Positions 15,373 to 25,133 of a DNA stretch of 64,000 bases are shown in pieces. Under the pieces are notes generated by a model. It ran no database searches and was not told the DNA's origin. It worked only from the letters and a program-made list of their open reading frames with translations. Position 1 is the first letter of the stretch. Each line of letters begins with the position of its first letter. The stretch is from NCBI GenBank assembly GCA_020860515.1, contig JAJBUG010000033.1, positions 1 through 64,000 of the forward strand. The letters are read 5' to 3'. The stretch comes from Bacteroidales bacterium. Its GTDB lineage: Bacteria; Bacteroidota; Bacteroidia; Bacteroidales; Muribaculaceae. Made by a program: the position numbers and the translations under genes.

Positions 15373-15400
15373 ATAAAATATGGTTAGGTATTTCTTTTGG

Positions 15401-15432
15401 CAAAGTTAGCTTTTTTATTGGGTGTTTACAAA
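15401..15432 (-). promoter_or_regulatory. Promoter of S9 peptidase gene
   Basis: On the minus strand TTTG (15,432-15,429), a 20-nt spacer and TAACTTTG (15,408-15,401) match the Bacteroidetes consensus. The start codon is 29 nt downstream. Confidence 0.75.
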
Positions 15433-15460
15433 TAATTTTGTAAAATATCGACAAATAAAA

Positions 15461-15498
15461 ATAGGGAGCACGCAGAATCGATTCTGGGTGCTCCCTAT
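15461..15498. terminator. Bidirectional terminator hairpin
   Basis: ATAGGGAGCAC (15,461-15,471) pairs with GTGCTCCCTAT (15,488-15,498), with an inner CAGAAT/ATTCTG pair. T-runs lie on both sides. It ends the secreted-protein gene at 15,534 on the minus strand. Confidence 0.75.
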
Positions 15499-15533
15499 TT
15501 TTTGAATAACTACTTAACTCACCAATTTTTGAC

Positions 15534-16181
15534 TTATTGCACTAAGAGAGTCACTGTGTGAAGGCCGGCATCAGCATATTGGTGCATGATGGTATTGTCG
15601 GTCACTTCATCGTTGTGAAGCGTGCCATTGTCCTTGCGATACTTTGACACATAGTATGTCTGCATCGTCTTGCCATTCTTGTTATAGATATAGCTTACAG
15701 GATTTTGTGGGTCGCCCCAGTACACAATCATTGGTTCCTGTCCTGCTCCCTCAGGAAGGGTAAGGTAATAGTAGTTGCCGCTCTGATTGTGGGTGGTTGA
15801 TGCGGTCATGTTCTTTACGGTGTAGTTGAGCTTAACCTTCAGGTAGTACGGGGTCATGTCGGGACCTGCCTTGTGCATTGTGAGGGTGTAAGTTTCTCCA
15901 GGAATTACCTTGCCCCAATCCACAAAGTCGGCGCTAAGCCTCTGTTCATCTTGAGTAGGATAATACCCCAAGCCGTCGCAGTTGACCAAGACATTGGTCT
16001 GGTTGGGATCATTGTCGCAAACCAAATTGTCAACGAACATTGTCTGGTCAGTTTTCAAACTGATCACCAGGTCAAATCCCTCTTGACGGAGGCTGCCCTG
16101 AGCATTGGCGTTAGCAGCTCCCAGAGCTGCAATTCCCAAAATAGCCATAAGGCACGAAGCCTTTCGTGTAATAGTTGTCAT
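15534..16181 (-). CDS. Secreted hypothetical protein
   Basis: The 215-residue product has a signal peptide with cleavage likely after ANANA at about residue 28, and a mature beta-rich domain with many aromatic residues and a YYLKVKLNYTVKN strand. No family is recognised. It stands alone between terminators. No convincing TAnnTTTG box is visible in the 230 nt upstream. Confidence 0.7.
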   Translation of the reverse strand: MTTITRKASCLMAILGIAALGAANANAQGSLRQEGFDLVISLKTDQTMFVDNLVCDNDPNQTNVLVNCDGLGYYPTQDEQRLSADFVDWGKVIPGETYTLTMHKAGPDMTPYYLKVKLNYTVKNMTASTTHNQSGNYYYLTLPEGAGQEPMIVYWGDPQNPVSYIYNKNGKTMQTYYVSKYRKDNGTLHNDEVTDNTIMHQYADAGLHTVTLLVQ

Positions 16182-16414
16182 AGTGTAGAATAATTAAAGG
16201 TTTTACTTAAAATAATCTCTCTTTAGAAACATATCTAATATACTAACAACCTCCATTCCCGGTTTACAAGTGGCTTTAATCAATTTTAATCATTTACAAC
16301 TATTGTTAAGCATAGTATTAATTAGACGTAAAATAGACTTAAAATTAAGGCTTTTCGGTAGGTTAATTGTTGTAATTAAAAAGAGTTATCATTAGTTTCT
16401 TAACACTCAAAGTC

Positions 16415-16762
16415 ATGAAGATAAAGAATTTGGAATCATACAGAAAGTATTTCTCCATCGAAGATTTTTGGGAGAAACTCAAGACCAGCGCAAAGGCAAT
16501 TGGCAAAGGCACCGTAGGTGTGGCCTTGACATTATTTTATATGTATAAGGATGGTCTCGAACTCACAGACCAGCTTTTGGTGTTAGGGGCTTTAGGATAC
16601 CTGATATTGCCATTTGACATCCTACCAGATGCCATTCCGATAATTGGATTCACTGATGATGCAGCTGCGCTTACATTCGTGTGGAAAAAACTCAAGCACA
16701 AATGTACCCCTGAGATTCAGCATAAAGTAAATCGAAAACTTCATCATTGGTTCCCCGACTGA
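16415..16762 (+). CDS. DUF1232 (YkvA-like) membrane protein
   Basis: The 115-residue protein contains the DUF1232 core GYLILPFDILPDAIPIIGFT followed by DDAAAL, at about residues 63-90. This hydrophobic hairpin with conserved DxxPD and DD motifs is typical of YkvA-like membrane proteins of unknown function. It is a single rightward gene that converges on the RND efflux operon, from which the terminator at 16,769-16,804 separates it. Confidence 0.8.
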   Translation: MKIKNLESYRKYFSIEDFWEKLKTSAKAIGKGTVGVALTLFYMYKDGLELTDQLLVLGALGYLILPFDILPDAIPIIGFTDDAAALTFVWKKLKHKCTPEIQHKVNRKLHHWFPD

Positions 16763-16768
16763 TATAAG

Positions 16769-16804
16769 AAAGTGGGGAGGCTCCAAAAGCAGCCTCCCCA
16801 CTTT
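16769..16804. terminator. Perfect 14-bp bidirectional terminator
   Basis: AAAGTGGGGAGGCT (16,769-16,782) pairs with AGCCTCCCCACTTT (16,791-16,804), followed by TTATT. It lies between convergent genes: the DUF1232 gene and the TolC-family gene. Confidence 0.85.
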
Positions 16805-16807
16805 TTA

Positions 16808-18124
16808 TTAAGGATTTAGCAGGCCCGCTGCCCGCAAATATTCCGTTTCGTAAATCTTATATTGCGTGCGTGCTTCGATGGTGTTTGACCGAGCGCTGTG
16901 CCATTGCGATTGCGCCTCCAGCAAGTCAGTCACTGTGCACATCCCTACATCAAATCTGTCTTGCATCACTCTAAGCGCTTCCGTCGCTTCCTCCTCGCCA
17001 CGCTCGGCAGTTTGAATCATAGAGTATGCTGAAGTAAGATTCATCTGGGCATTACGTAGCTGCAAGTCCATCAGCTTGATATTTTTCTCAAGTTCGAGCT
17101 GAGAATTTTCTAATGCTATTTTCTTTTGCTTGACCTTCTTGAATCCTTCGCCCCAATTAATCAAAGGAATGCTTACCGAGAGAGCCACCAAGCCAAAATT
17201 ATCATTGATTTTCGATGTGTAAGGCACATATCCGCCCATGCCGTCGCTCGCCACACCCTTCATCTTCATATTTCCGTACCAATTGTACATGCCTGATAAG
17301 GCTATTGATGGCAGGTAATCAGCGCGAGTCAGCTTGATTTGCTTCTCCGACGCAGAAATCTGGCTTTGCAGCAGTTGGTATTCTGGCCTTAAGCTAACGC
17401 CTCCATCTAAGCCTAACAAATCCATGGGATTCTTCACCTGGATAGTTGTATCCACCGGCACTATTTCTGTGTCAAAATCCACACCAATGATTCGGCATAG
17501 CCCCATGCGGCACATATCCAGGCCATTGATTACCTTTTCCATCTGATAGCTTACATCGCTACGCTTTGCCTCAAGTCGCAACTGATCAGCACGAGTTGAC
17601 ATTCCAGCAGATACCGAGGCTTCTACTTGCTGATAAGCTTCCTCAACGAACGAAATCATTGATTGCAGCATCTTTTGCTTTTCAATCAAGGCGATATAGG
17701 TCCAGTAAGCATTGTCAGCATCGGTAATCACATCAAGCTTGGTCACGGCAGATTGCTGCTCGCGGGCATCACGCCCAATTTTAGCCAAGTCAATGCCAGC
17801 TGTAATTTTGCCTCCAGTCCATATAGGTTGTGTCAAAGTCAATCCAGCCGACCAGGCGCCATGCATCACAAAATCCATGCCATTCATTCCCATATTGGGA
17901 GCCATATAGAATCCATTGGCACTCCCGCTCAATCGTGGCAGACGATTTGTACGAGCCACCTCCCAGTCGAGTTTGGATTGCTGTGTTTCGTTTTCTGCGA
18001 TTCTCACATCTTCGCTGGCGGTGATGGCCATCTCCAAGCATTGGTCATGACTCAGGGTGAGTTGCGCTTGTCCGTGTAGGGAAAAGGCTAATACACTTGC
18101 GAGAGAAAATATAATCTTGTTCAT
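16808..18124 (-). CDS. TolC-family outer membrane efflux protein
   Basis: The 438-residue protein has a signal peptide (MNKIIFSLASVLAFSLHGQAQ) and the two OEP repeats of TolC-type channels, with long helices containing VTKLDVITDADNAYWTYIAL and RFDVGMCTVTDLLEAQSQWH. It is the last gene of a three-gene RND operon and forms the outer membrane exit for the pump encoded upstream. Spacing to the RND gene is 6 nt. Confidence 0.9.
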   Translation of the reverse strand: MNKIIFSLASVLAFSLHGQAQLTLSHDQCLEMAITASEDVRIAENETQQSKLDWEVARTNRLPRLSGSANGFYMAPNMGMNGMDFVMHGAWSAGLTLTQPIWTGGKITAGIDLAKIGRDAREQQSAVTKLDVITDADNAYWTYIALIEKQKMLQSMISFVEEAYQQVEASVSAGMSTRADQLRLEAKRSDVSYQMEKVINGLDMCRMGLCRIIGVDFDTEIVPVDTTIQVKNPMDLLGLDGGVSLRPEYQLLQSQISASEKQIKLTRADYLPSIALSGMYNWYGNMKMKGVASDGMGGYVPYTSKINDNFGLVALSVSIPLINWGEGFKKVKQKKIALENSQLELEKNIKLMDLQLRNAQMNLTSAYSMIQTAERGEEEATEALRVMQDRFDVGMCTVTDLLEAQSQWHSARSNTIEARTQYKIYETEYLRAAGLLNP

Positions 18125-18130
18125 CCTTTC

Positions 18131-21100
18131 TTACTTTTTGATAAATACCACATACAGCAGAGGCAACAACAGCAATGTGATCAGCGTGCCTATCAGCAGT
18201 CCGCCCATAATTGTAATTGCCAATGACCCATACATCGGATCAGGAATCAGGGGTATCATGCCAAGAATAGTAGTCAACGATGCCAGCAGCACAGGGCGCA
18301 CACGCGACACTGTAGCCTCGATGGCTGCCTTGCGCACAGCCATGCCCTGCTCGCGTATCAAGCGGTCTGCCTCATCCACAAGCACAATCGTATTCTTGGT
18401 CATCATGCCCATTAGGCCCATCATGCCGATAATTGCCATGAAAGTGAACGGCGTGGAAGTGAAATACAGAGCTGGAGTGATTCCGCACAATATGAATGGC
18501 AGGCAAAGCAGAATCACTATCGTGCGCTTCCAATTGCCAAATAGGAACAGGAACACTACCAGCATAATGAAAATCATCAACGGCATATAGCCATACAGAT
18601 TACCCATTGCTTCATTCTGCAACTCTTGCTCTCCCACCCATTTCATGCTGTAGCCAGTGGGCAGTGGTATGGCTTCAATCTTGTCAGTGATGTCCTCAAG
18701 CACTTTGGCAGGTGTTGCATAATCATTATTGGCATCTGGGTCACACTCCTCCTCGATTGTCCGCTGGCCGTTAAGGCGATATATTGCATTCTCTTCGGGA
18801 GCCAAGCGGTGACCTCGCACCGAGCTGCCGACTGTAGCAGTCTGGCCCATCATGTTCCATACGGGCATTTCATTCGGATCCGTTATCAAACTGCCATCCT
18901 GATTGCGCACCTGCAGGTTTATCATCAGCATTTTGTCGGCATCAACCATCACGCCCACAGTCATGCCGTCGCCTGCGGCTTGCAAAGCATTGGCAATGTC
19001 GCTGCGCTTGATTCCAGAGCGTGCGCCATCTGAGGTGTCATAATCGAATTTCCACGATGGAGTGCGAGGCATCCAATTATCCTGCACTGAATAAGAATCC
19101 ACGTAAGGGCTCTCACGCATTATCTGCTGAGCTTGAGCACTTAGATCACGCAGCACTTCAGGGTCAGGTCCCATGAACTCAACTTCCACTGTATGCGAAG
19201 TGGCAATGGAGAAATTGTATTTGCGTATGCGCACATAAGCATCAGGATAATTCTCACGAATATAATCTCTTACGATAGGTATCACCTTTACCACTCCATT
19301 GTAGTCGGGGCAATCAATAATCAATTCGCCATAGGCAGAATTGCCATTGTTCATCGGGCGCACCAGGCAATAGCGGCTTGGTGGAGCGCCTACGCTTGCT
19401 GCCACCCTTTCAATCCCTGGAATCTTCACCAATGTGTCAGAAATTTCCAATAAATCAGCGGTTACCTTGTCGGGACTGGTCTGCGGAGGCATTTGATATT
19501 CTACCACAAATTGTTTGTATTCAAAATCTGGGAAGAAGCGATTCTTTACGAATTTCAAACAGAACACACACAACAGCAGGATGCATATTGCACCCACCAA
19601 TGAAATTTTGGTATGGCCAGTGACCCAAGTCACAGCTTTGCGCATCACTCGGTACACTGGTCCATCATATAATTCTTCACTTTCCTTGAAATTAGGATCC
19701 TCGGGCTTTGCATCGTTTTTGTCAACATTCTTTATCGGGGGCAAGTATAGCTTGCAGAAGAAAGGCACTTGCACCAAAGCCAGCACCCAGCTTACCAATA
19801 GGCTCACTGCAAGCACCAAAAACAGGTCATGGGCATATTCGCCCGTAGAGTCAGGAGCCAGGAAAATGCTTATGAATGTGGTGGCAGCAATCACCGTAGC
19901 ACCCAGCAGCGGCATGGCTGTAATGCGCCCCGTGCGATAGAGCCATTGACTCTCGGGCAGCCCGCGCTTGCGATCTTTAAGAATGCCATCCATCACCACG
20001 ATGGCATTATCCACCAGCATACCCATTGCCACAATGAAGGCTCCCAATGAAATGCGCTGCAAAGTGGTGCCCATTTGCATAAGAATTGGGAAGGAAGCGC
20101 AAATCGTAAGCACCAGACCGAAGCCTATGATTACACCACCTCGCCATCCCATTGAGAATATTAGCAGCAAAATCACAATCAACACTGACTCAACCAGGTT
20201 GATCATGAATGAATTTACAGCTTCTGACACCTTGTCGGGCTGGAAGAAAATCTTATCCGTGGTTAAGCCCACGGGCAGACGCTCCATCACCTCGGCCAAT
20301 TTGGCATCTACTTCTTTGCCAAGGTCAGGCACTATCACACCATCCTCCATTGCCACGCTGATGGCCAAGGCTGGCTCTCCGTTGACAAAGAAACCATTGC
20401 TATGGGGCGTTTTAAATTCACGGTTTACTGTTGCCACATCCGCCAGCCGCACTCGCTTGCCATCAGCAGTCGGAATATAAAGGTTGCGAATATCCTCTAC
20501 GGTTGTGGCCATAGTGTCAACTCGGAGGGCCAAGCGCTGATCCTCGGCATCATGCGAGCCAGCATTTACGGGATTGCCAACATCTTGCAGGGCTATCATT
20601 ATCTGCGTAGGCAGAATTCCATTGTTAGTAATGGCAGCCTTGTCCAACACAATATTTACTGTCTCTTCACGATTACCCACGATGTTCACGCGCTTTACAC
20701 CTTTAATGCTCAGTAACTCGCGCCTTATCAGCTTGGCGAAATCGTAGAGTTCGGGGTAGCTGTAGCCTTCGCCTTGCAGTGAGTAAAAGATGCCGTACAC
20801 GTCCATCTCATCATCAATCACCACCGTGGCAACGCAGCCAGCCGGAAGCGACGATTGGATATCATTGGCTTTGCGCCTCAGCAAGTCGAAGTGTTGCTCC
20901 AAGTCTTCAAGCAGCACGGTCATCTCAAATTCCACTGAGAACATAGCCATGCCCTGCTTTACATCCGTCTTAATCTTCTTTACATCGGGGAGTGTGCGCA
21001 AAGCATCCTCTACTGGCAGGGCTACCTGCAATTCCATTTCATGCACTGTGGCGCCAGGCCGAGCCACCACCATCATTGCTTGCTTTACCGGCACTGCTGG

Positions 21101-21211
21101 ATCCTCCAGCTTAGGCATCCTCAAGAACGACAGCACACCCCCAATTAGGATGAACACGATAAGCGACCACATTATGGTGGGACGTTCCACCAAATACTTA
21201 ACTATCTTCAT
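18131..21211 (-). CDS. RND efflux pump inner membrane subunit
   Basis: The 1,026-residue protein has the AcrB-like layout: TM1 at residues 13-30, a large periplasmic loop, TM2-6 near 340-500, a second periplasmic loop and TM7-12 at the C-terminus. The TM4 region contains GAFIVAMGMLVDNAIVVMDG, the proton-relay segment of HAE1 pumps, and TM10 has MTKNTIVLVDEADR. It should export hydrophobic compounds by proton antiport. It is translationally coupled (1-nt overlap) to the adaptor gene. Confidence 0.92.
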   Translation of the reverse strand: MKIVKYLVERPTIMWSLIVFILIGGVLSFLRMPKLEDPAVPVKQAMMVVARPGATVHEMELQVALPVEDALRTLPDVKKIKTDVKQGMAMFSVEFEMTVLLEDLEQHFDLLRRKANDIQSSLPAGCVATVVIDDEMDVYGIFYSLQGEGYSYPELYDFAKLIRRELLSIKGVKRVNIVGNREETVNIVLDKAAITNNGILPTQIMIALQDVGNPVNAGSHDAEDQRLALRVDTMATTVEDIRNLYIPTADGKRVRLADVATVNREFKTPHSNGFFVNGEPALAISVAMEDGVIVPDLGKEVDAKLAEVMERLPVGLTTDKIFFQPDKVSEAVNSFMINLVESVLIVILLLIFSMGWRGGVIIGFGLVLTICASFPILMQMGTTLQRISLGAFIVAMGMLVDNAIVVMDGILKDRKRGLPESQWLYRTGRITAMPLLGATVIAATTFISIFLAPDSTGEYAHDLFLVLAVSLLVSWVLALVQVPFFCKLYLPPIKNVDKNDAKPEDPNFKESEELYDGPVYRVMRKAVTWVTGHTKISLVGAICILLLCVFCLKFVKNRFFPDFEYKQFVVEYQMPPQTSPDKVTADLLEISDTLVKIPGIERVAASVGAPPSRYCLVRPMNNGNSAYGELIIDCPDYNGVVKVIPIVRDYIRENYPDAYVRIRKYNFSIATSHTVEVEFMGPDPEVLRDLSAQAQQIMRESPYVDSYSVQDNWMPRTPSWKFDYDTSDGARSGIKRSDIANALQAAGDGMTVGVMVDADKMLMINLQVRNQDGSLITDPNEMPVWNMMGQTATVGSSVRGHRLAPEENAIYRLNGQRTIEEECDPDANNDYATPAKVLEDITDKIEAIPLPTGYSMKWVGEQELQNEAMGNLYGYMPLMIFIMLVVFLFLFGNWKRTIVILLCLPFILCGITPALYFTSTPFTFMAIIGMMGLMGMMTKNTIVLVDEADRLIREQGMAVRKAAIEATVSRVRPVLLASLTTILGMIPLIPDPMYGSLAITIMGGLLIGTLITLLLLPLLYVVFIKK

Positions 21212-22278
21212 CAGAGCTGCCCCCCAACATTTGTGCTACATTCTCGATCAAGAATCTCCACATGGTCACCTTCATGAAGATGCTTCACCCCTGCTCTTAC
21301 AATTGTATCTTGAACGTTAAGTCCGTGCTCAACCCCTGCCATTCCATTGAGATTTAAGCTCGAAAGGGTAAGCACTCTCTTCGTAACAGTATTGTCAGGC
21401 TGCACCACCCATACGCAAGGCTGGGAACCCTCATAGAATATGGCACTTACAGGAATTGAAATTCCTTGTGGGACATCTTCATTGCCTGAGAGTGCGAATC
21501 TCACAGTCACATTGGTGCCTGAGGCCAACGATGCATCTGCGCCCGATGGAAATCCAAGCAACATCTTATACATTTGTGTGCCATCAGCCTTGGGCGTTAT
21601 GCTGAGGAGCGACATGTTATAGTCAGTGCCAGCCACCATGGCGTTGAAATCGCTAAGTTGGTCGCGACGCTTATACACATCCTGAGGGATGTTCACCTCG
21701 ATTTGCATGTTTGTACCGTCAATAAGCGCCAAAATCGGAGTGCCTGCATCCACCATTTCGCCCTTGTGATAATACACATCCTCCACATACCCCGTGGCAG
21801 GCGAATAGAGGCGTGTATAATCCACTTGATTCTTCTTTGAGCGCAACTGGGCTTCTACTTGCTCCAATCCGTACACAGCCTTTTCGTACTCATTGGCCGA
21901 CACGCTGCCTCGCTCGTAAAGCTGTTTCACTCGCGCCACTTCATTCTTTAGCTGAGTGTATTGGGCTTGTATCGCATCCACCCCAATCTGATAGTCCACA
22001 TCATCGAGCGTGGCCAGCAACTGTCCTTGGCGCACATAATCACCCTCCTTCACTGCTACGTTCATCAGCTGACCAGCTGCCTTGAATGCAGCCTTTACAT
22101 TTTGGGCCTCTTTCACAACCCCTGGCAATGACATCTCTTGGGCACCCGTTGATGCGCCTACTGGCTGAGTCACCACTACAGTGTACACTTGGTCCGACTT
22201 GTCGGCTTTAGTGCACCCCGATGCCAAAATCAAAGCACACATCCCAGCCAAGCATATCAAATTCCTAAATCGAAACAT
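21211..22278 (-). CDS. RND efflux periplasmic adaptor lipoprotein
   Basis: The 355-residue protein has a lipoprotein signal ending LILASGC at Cys22, a barrel-sandwich/lipoyl domain (VKEGDYVRQGQLLATLDDVD), a helical hairpin and the matching second half-domain (YSPATGYVEDVYYHKGEMVD), then a beta-barrel. It is the membrane fusion protein joining the RND subunit and the TolC channel of the same operon. It is the first gene; a -7 box lies at 22,333-22,340. Confidence 0.92.
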   Translation of the reverse strand: MFRFRNLICLAGMCALILASGCTKADKSDQVYTVVVTQPVGASTGAQEMSLPGVVKEAQNVKAAFKAAGQLMNVAVKEGDYVRQGQLLATLDDVDYQIGVDAIQAQYTQLKNEVARVKQLYERGSVSANEYEKAVYGLEQVEAQLRSKKNQVDYTRLYSPATGYVEDVYYHKGEMVDAGTPILALIDGTNMQIEVNIPQDVYKRRDQLSDFNAMVAGTDYNMSLLSITPKADGTQMYKMLLGFPSGADASLASGTNVTVRFALSGNEDVPQGISIPVSAIFYEGSQPCVWVVQPDNTVTKRVLTLSSLNLNGMAGVEHGLNVQDTIVRAGVKHLHEGDHVEILDRECSTNVGGQL

Positions 22279-22332
22279 GACTTCTCTCTATTCTATAATT
22301 ATGTGATATTTATGTTAAGTTTATTACTGCTG

Positions 22333-22340
22333 CAAAGTTA
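22333..22340 (-). promoter_or_regulatory. -7 box of RND operon
   Basis: TAACTTTG on the minus strand, about 55 nt upstream of the adaptor start codon. A -33 TTTG at the usual spacing is not clear. No operator is recognised. Confidence 0.5.
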
Positions 22341-22465
22341 CACATTATTTTAGACAATTTTTTAGAAGAATCGTCGAAATTATGTACAAAAAGAGAAAAA
22401 GTTTGCCAAATAGGGAATTTGCAAAATTTCTGCTAACTAAAATGTAAAAATTGAAAACTTTTTCG

Positions 22466-22473
22466 TAACTTTG
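22466..22473 (+). promoter_or_regulatory. -7 box of TolC-HlyD-MFS operon
   Basis: TAACTTTG on the plus strand. Transcription from here would start near 22,478 and carry a leader of about 260 nt containing a short ORF and a terminator hairpin before the first efflux gene. Confidence 0.55.
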
Positions 22474-22507
22474 CAATCGAAAACGTATTCAAGCGTTTTC
22501 CAATTTT

Positions 22508-22600
22508 ATGACATCAAAGAGATTCAAGAAAATCAGAATTGCTGCAAAGCATATCCGCAACGGCCGCTTCTTCGCTGCCATACTCCAGCCTTTAGCTTAG
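22508..22600 (+). CDS. Candidate 30-aa leader peptide of efflux operon
   Basis: An ATG about 30 nt after the predicted transcript start opens a 30-codon frame whose product begins MTSKRFKKIRIAAKHIRNGR and ends FFAAILQPLA: strongly basic, then hydrophobic. It lies 75 nt before a terminator hairpin. Small basic ORFs before drug-efflux genes often sense ribosome stalling; that role here is inference. Confidence 0.4.
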   Translation: MTSKRFKKIRIAAKHIRNGRFFAAILQPLA

Positions 22601-22661
22601 AATTTAAGCCTAATCAGAAAAATTGTACCTACTTCAAGCCTTGGGGCCAGGAGGAGGGAAG

Positions 22662-22706
22662 GTTTGTATGATGTCTTAGCCTTGCTAAGGCTCCTTTTTT
22701 ACAAAC
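22662..22706 (+). terminator. Terminator/attenuator in efflux operon leader
   Basis: AGCCTT-GCT-AAGGCT (22,678-22,692) followed by CC and six T is an intrinsic terminator located 38 nt before the tolC-type start codon, inside the transcribed leader. An outer 7-bp pair GTTTGTA/TACAAAC (22,662-22,668 with 22,700-22,706) and a GGAG/CTCC alternative give competing folds, as expected of an attenuator. Confidence 0.6.
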
Positions 22707-22737
22707 TTATTACTGACCTATTAACTCTTCTTCATAA

Positions 22738-24039
22738 ATGCGAAAACCATTCCTCGTAACAGCCATGTTAGCGGGAGCATTATGGGGCAGCGCTCAGGAA
22801 CTAACCTTGAGTCTGCGGGAGCTCTTTGACTTGGCTGAAACCGGCAATTCAGAGATTCGCGCCAACCAAATACATGCCGATGCTGCTCGCCAAGGCATAG
22901 ATGTGGCGCAAGCTTCAAAACTCCCCGACGTCACTGCAGCCCTTGACTTAAGCTACATTGGCGATGGCACCATCATCGACCGCGACTTCTCACGCGCTAT
23001 GCGCGACAAACTTCCCCACTTCGGCAATGCCCTTAGCGTCAATGTGTATCAACCTCTTTTCACCGGTGGAGCTATCACAGGAGGCATAGAGATGGCTCAG
23101 CACAATGCCTTAATGGCTGATATAAATCTCAGCCAGACACGTTCGGGAATTCGTTATCAGCTCACACAGTCATATCTCAACCTCTACAAAATGCTCAACC
23201 TGCGCAAGGTCTACCAAGAAAACATAGAGGTTACAAATCGACTGATTGACAATATGCGTGCGCGTCATGAGCAAGGCACAGTGCTCAAAAACGATATTAC
23301 TCGCTTCGAGCTCCGCCTGTCAAGCCTTACCTATGATTTACAAACTATTGAGAACTCAATCTCCATCCTCAATAATAATATTGTGACTCTGCTTGGAGTA
23401 GAAGCAGGCACCAAGATTATGCCTGATACTACATTAATAGAACAGCCGCTCGAGATTGCCTCCGAAGCTGATTGGATGCAGATTGCCTATGCCAATAGCC
23501 AAGATTTGCAAGCCGTAGATGCCCAAAAGGATATGGCGCGCACCAGTCTGAAACTGGCCAAAGCTGACCTGTATCCTACTATCGGAGTGTATGCAGCCGA
23601 TAACCTAAGCGGACCCGTTACATTTGAAATTCCCGCGATTAATAAGAACTACAACTTTTGGACCTTTGGCCTTTCGGTTAGCTACAAGCTATCGAGTCTC
23701 TACAAAACCAACAAAAAGATCAAGCAATCCACTATTGATCTGGCTCAAGTCCAAGAAATGCGAACTTGCGTAGAAGATGCTTTGGAGCGTAAAATTCACG
23801 AAGCTTATGTGATGAGTGTGCAAGCCCAACAAATGCTTGCCACGGAAACCACCAACGTAGCCTTGGCTACTGAGAACTACCGCATCGTAGATGCCCGCTT
23901 TGCCAACGATATGGCCCTGCTCACCGATATGCTCGATGCTTCCACCGCCAAGCTCGATGCTGAGACGCGCCTCGTAAACGCTCGCATCTCAGCCATCCTT
24001 TCCTATTACCAACTTAAATACATCTCTGGTACCCTTTAA
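22738..24039 (+). CDS. TolC-family outer membrane protein
   Basis: The 433-residue protein has a signal peptide ending at about AQELTLS and two OEP repeats with long coiled helices. It shares length and pattern with the TolC homologue of the RND operon (16,808) but is clearly a different sequence. It is the first structural gene of a TolC-HlyD-MFS set. As outer channel it lets the MFS pump expel substrates across both membranes. Confidence 0.88.
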   Translation: MRKPFLVTAMLAGALWGSAQELTLSLRELFDLAETGNSEIRANQIHADAARQGIDVAQASKLPDVTAALDLSYIGDGTIIDRDFSRAMRDKLPHFGNALSVNVYQPLFTGGAITGGIEMAQHNALMADINLSQTRSGIRYQLTQSYLNLYKMLNLRKVYQENIEVTNRLIDNMRARHEQGTVLKNDITRFELRLSSLTYDLQTIENSISILNNNIVTLLGVEAGTKIMPDTTLIEQPLEIASEADWMQIAYANSQDLQAVDAQKDMARTSLKLAKADLYPTIGVYAADNLSGPVTFEIPAINKNYNFWTFGLSVSYKLSSLYKTNKKIKQSTIDLAQVQEMRTCVEDALERKIHEAYVMSVQAQQMLATETTNVALATENYRIVDARFANDMALLTDMLDASTAKLDAETRLVNARISAILSYYQLKYISGTL

Positions 24040-24056
24040 ATTTCCCTAAAGCTCCT

Positions 24057-24078
24057 GTTCGGGCAGCGTAAGCCGCCG
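24057..24078 (+). repeat. Diverged copy of GGCC intercistronic hairpin
   Basis: GTTCGGGCAGCGTAAGCCGC, continuing CG, resembles the 17-nt GGCC element found at 42,853 and 48,582 (shared GTTCGG, GCGT, AGC and GCC blocks). Like those, it lies between a stop and the next start codon, here 18 nt before the HlyD-type gene. Confidence 0.35.
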
Positions 24079-24096
24079 TTATAAAATGCTACTAAA

Positions 24097-25131
24097 ATGA
24101 AACAGAAAACTCGCCGCCGAATGCAAAACTTCGGCGTTATCGTGCTCATAGCCCTCGGCGTGGCTTGGGTAATATATCAATTCGCCGACTTTACCAATAG
24201 CACCTATACCGATAATGCCCAGGTGCGCCAACTCATAGTTCCTATTAATAGCCGAGTGCAGGGATATGTGCAGGAAGTGCGATTCGACGATTTCACCCCT
24301 GTGAAGAAAGGCGATACTTTAGTGATGATTGATGATGCAGAGTATGTGCTCAGGCTGGCTCAAGCCCGAGCCGACCTGGCCAACGCCACAGCAGGCAAAC
24401 AAGCTATGAACTCAGCAATCAACACTACCAATAATAATGTGACAGTAAATGCTGCAGCCATTGCCGAGGCTCAGGCCATGCTGGCTAATGCGGAAAAAGA
24501 ATTGAACCGTTACCAGAAGCTCTATGAGCAAGATGCTGTGACCCAACAGCAATATGATGCTATAGCCACCAATTACAAAGCCCTGAAGGCTAAATGCGAC
24601 ATGCTCTCCAATCAAAAGAAATCTACCAACCTCACTGGCAAGGAGCAGACCGTACGCCTTGGCCAAAATGATGCTATGATTCAGCTTGCCGAAAGCCAAG
24701 TGGCATTGGCTGAGCTCAATCTGGGCTATTGCGTGATCACAGCCCCCTGCGACGGATATTGCTCGCGCAAAGCTATACAGGCAGGCCAATTAGTGCAGCC
24801 TGGTCAGACCCTGCTTTCGGTAGTTGACACATCCGACACATGGATAATGGCCAACTATAAAGAAAAGCAGACCTCAAGAATGGCTATAGGCGATAGCGTG
24901 CGCATCACCGTGGATGCCATTCCTGGTATCAAATTCACGGGCTATATTTCTGAAATATCGCCTGCCACTGGGGCACAATTCTCACCCATTCCAACCGACA
25001 ATAGCAATGGCAATTTCGTGAAAGTGCAGCAGCGCATTCCCATCAAGATACAATTTGCCACTGACAATAATCAAGAGTCTATGGCTCGCCTGCGCTCAGG
25101 CATGAATGCCGAATGTAAAGTGATTAAATAA
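24097..25131 (+). CDS. HlyD/EmrA-family membrane fusion protein
   Basis: The 344-residue protein has one N-terminal transmembrane helix (about residues 12-30, FGVIVLIALGVAWVIYQF), a biotinyl-lipoyl-like domain (RVQGYVQEVRFDDFTPVKKG), a long coiled-coil hairpin (about 85-200), and the return half (YCVITAPCDGYCSRKAIQAG). This is the EmrA type that partners MFS pumps. It sits between the TolC gene and the MFS gene. Confidence 0.9.
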   Translation: MKQKTRRRMQNFGVIVLIALGVAWVIYQFADFTNSTYTDNAQVRQLIVPINSRVQGYVQEVRFDDFTPVKKGDTLVMIDDAEYVLRLAQARADLANATAGKQAMNSAINTTNNNVTVNAAAIAEAQAMLANAEKELNRYQKLYEQDAVTQQQYDAIATNYKALKAKCDMLSNQKKSTNLTGKEQTVRLGQNDAMIQLAESQVALAELNLGYCVITAPCDGYCSRKAIQAGQLVQPGQTLLSVVDTSDTWIMANYKEKQTSRMAIGDSVRITVDAIPGIKFTGYISEISPATGAQFSPIPTDNSNGNFVKVQQRIPIKIQFATDNNQESMARLRSGMNAECKVIK

Positions 25132-25133
25132 CT

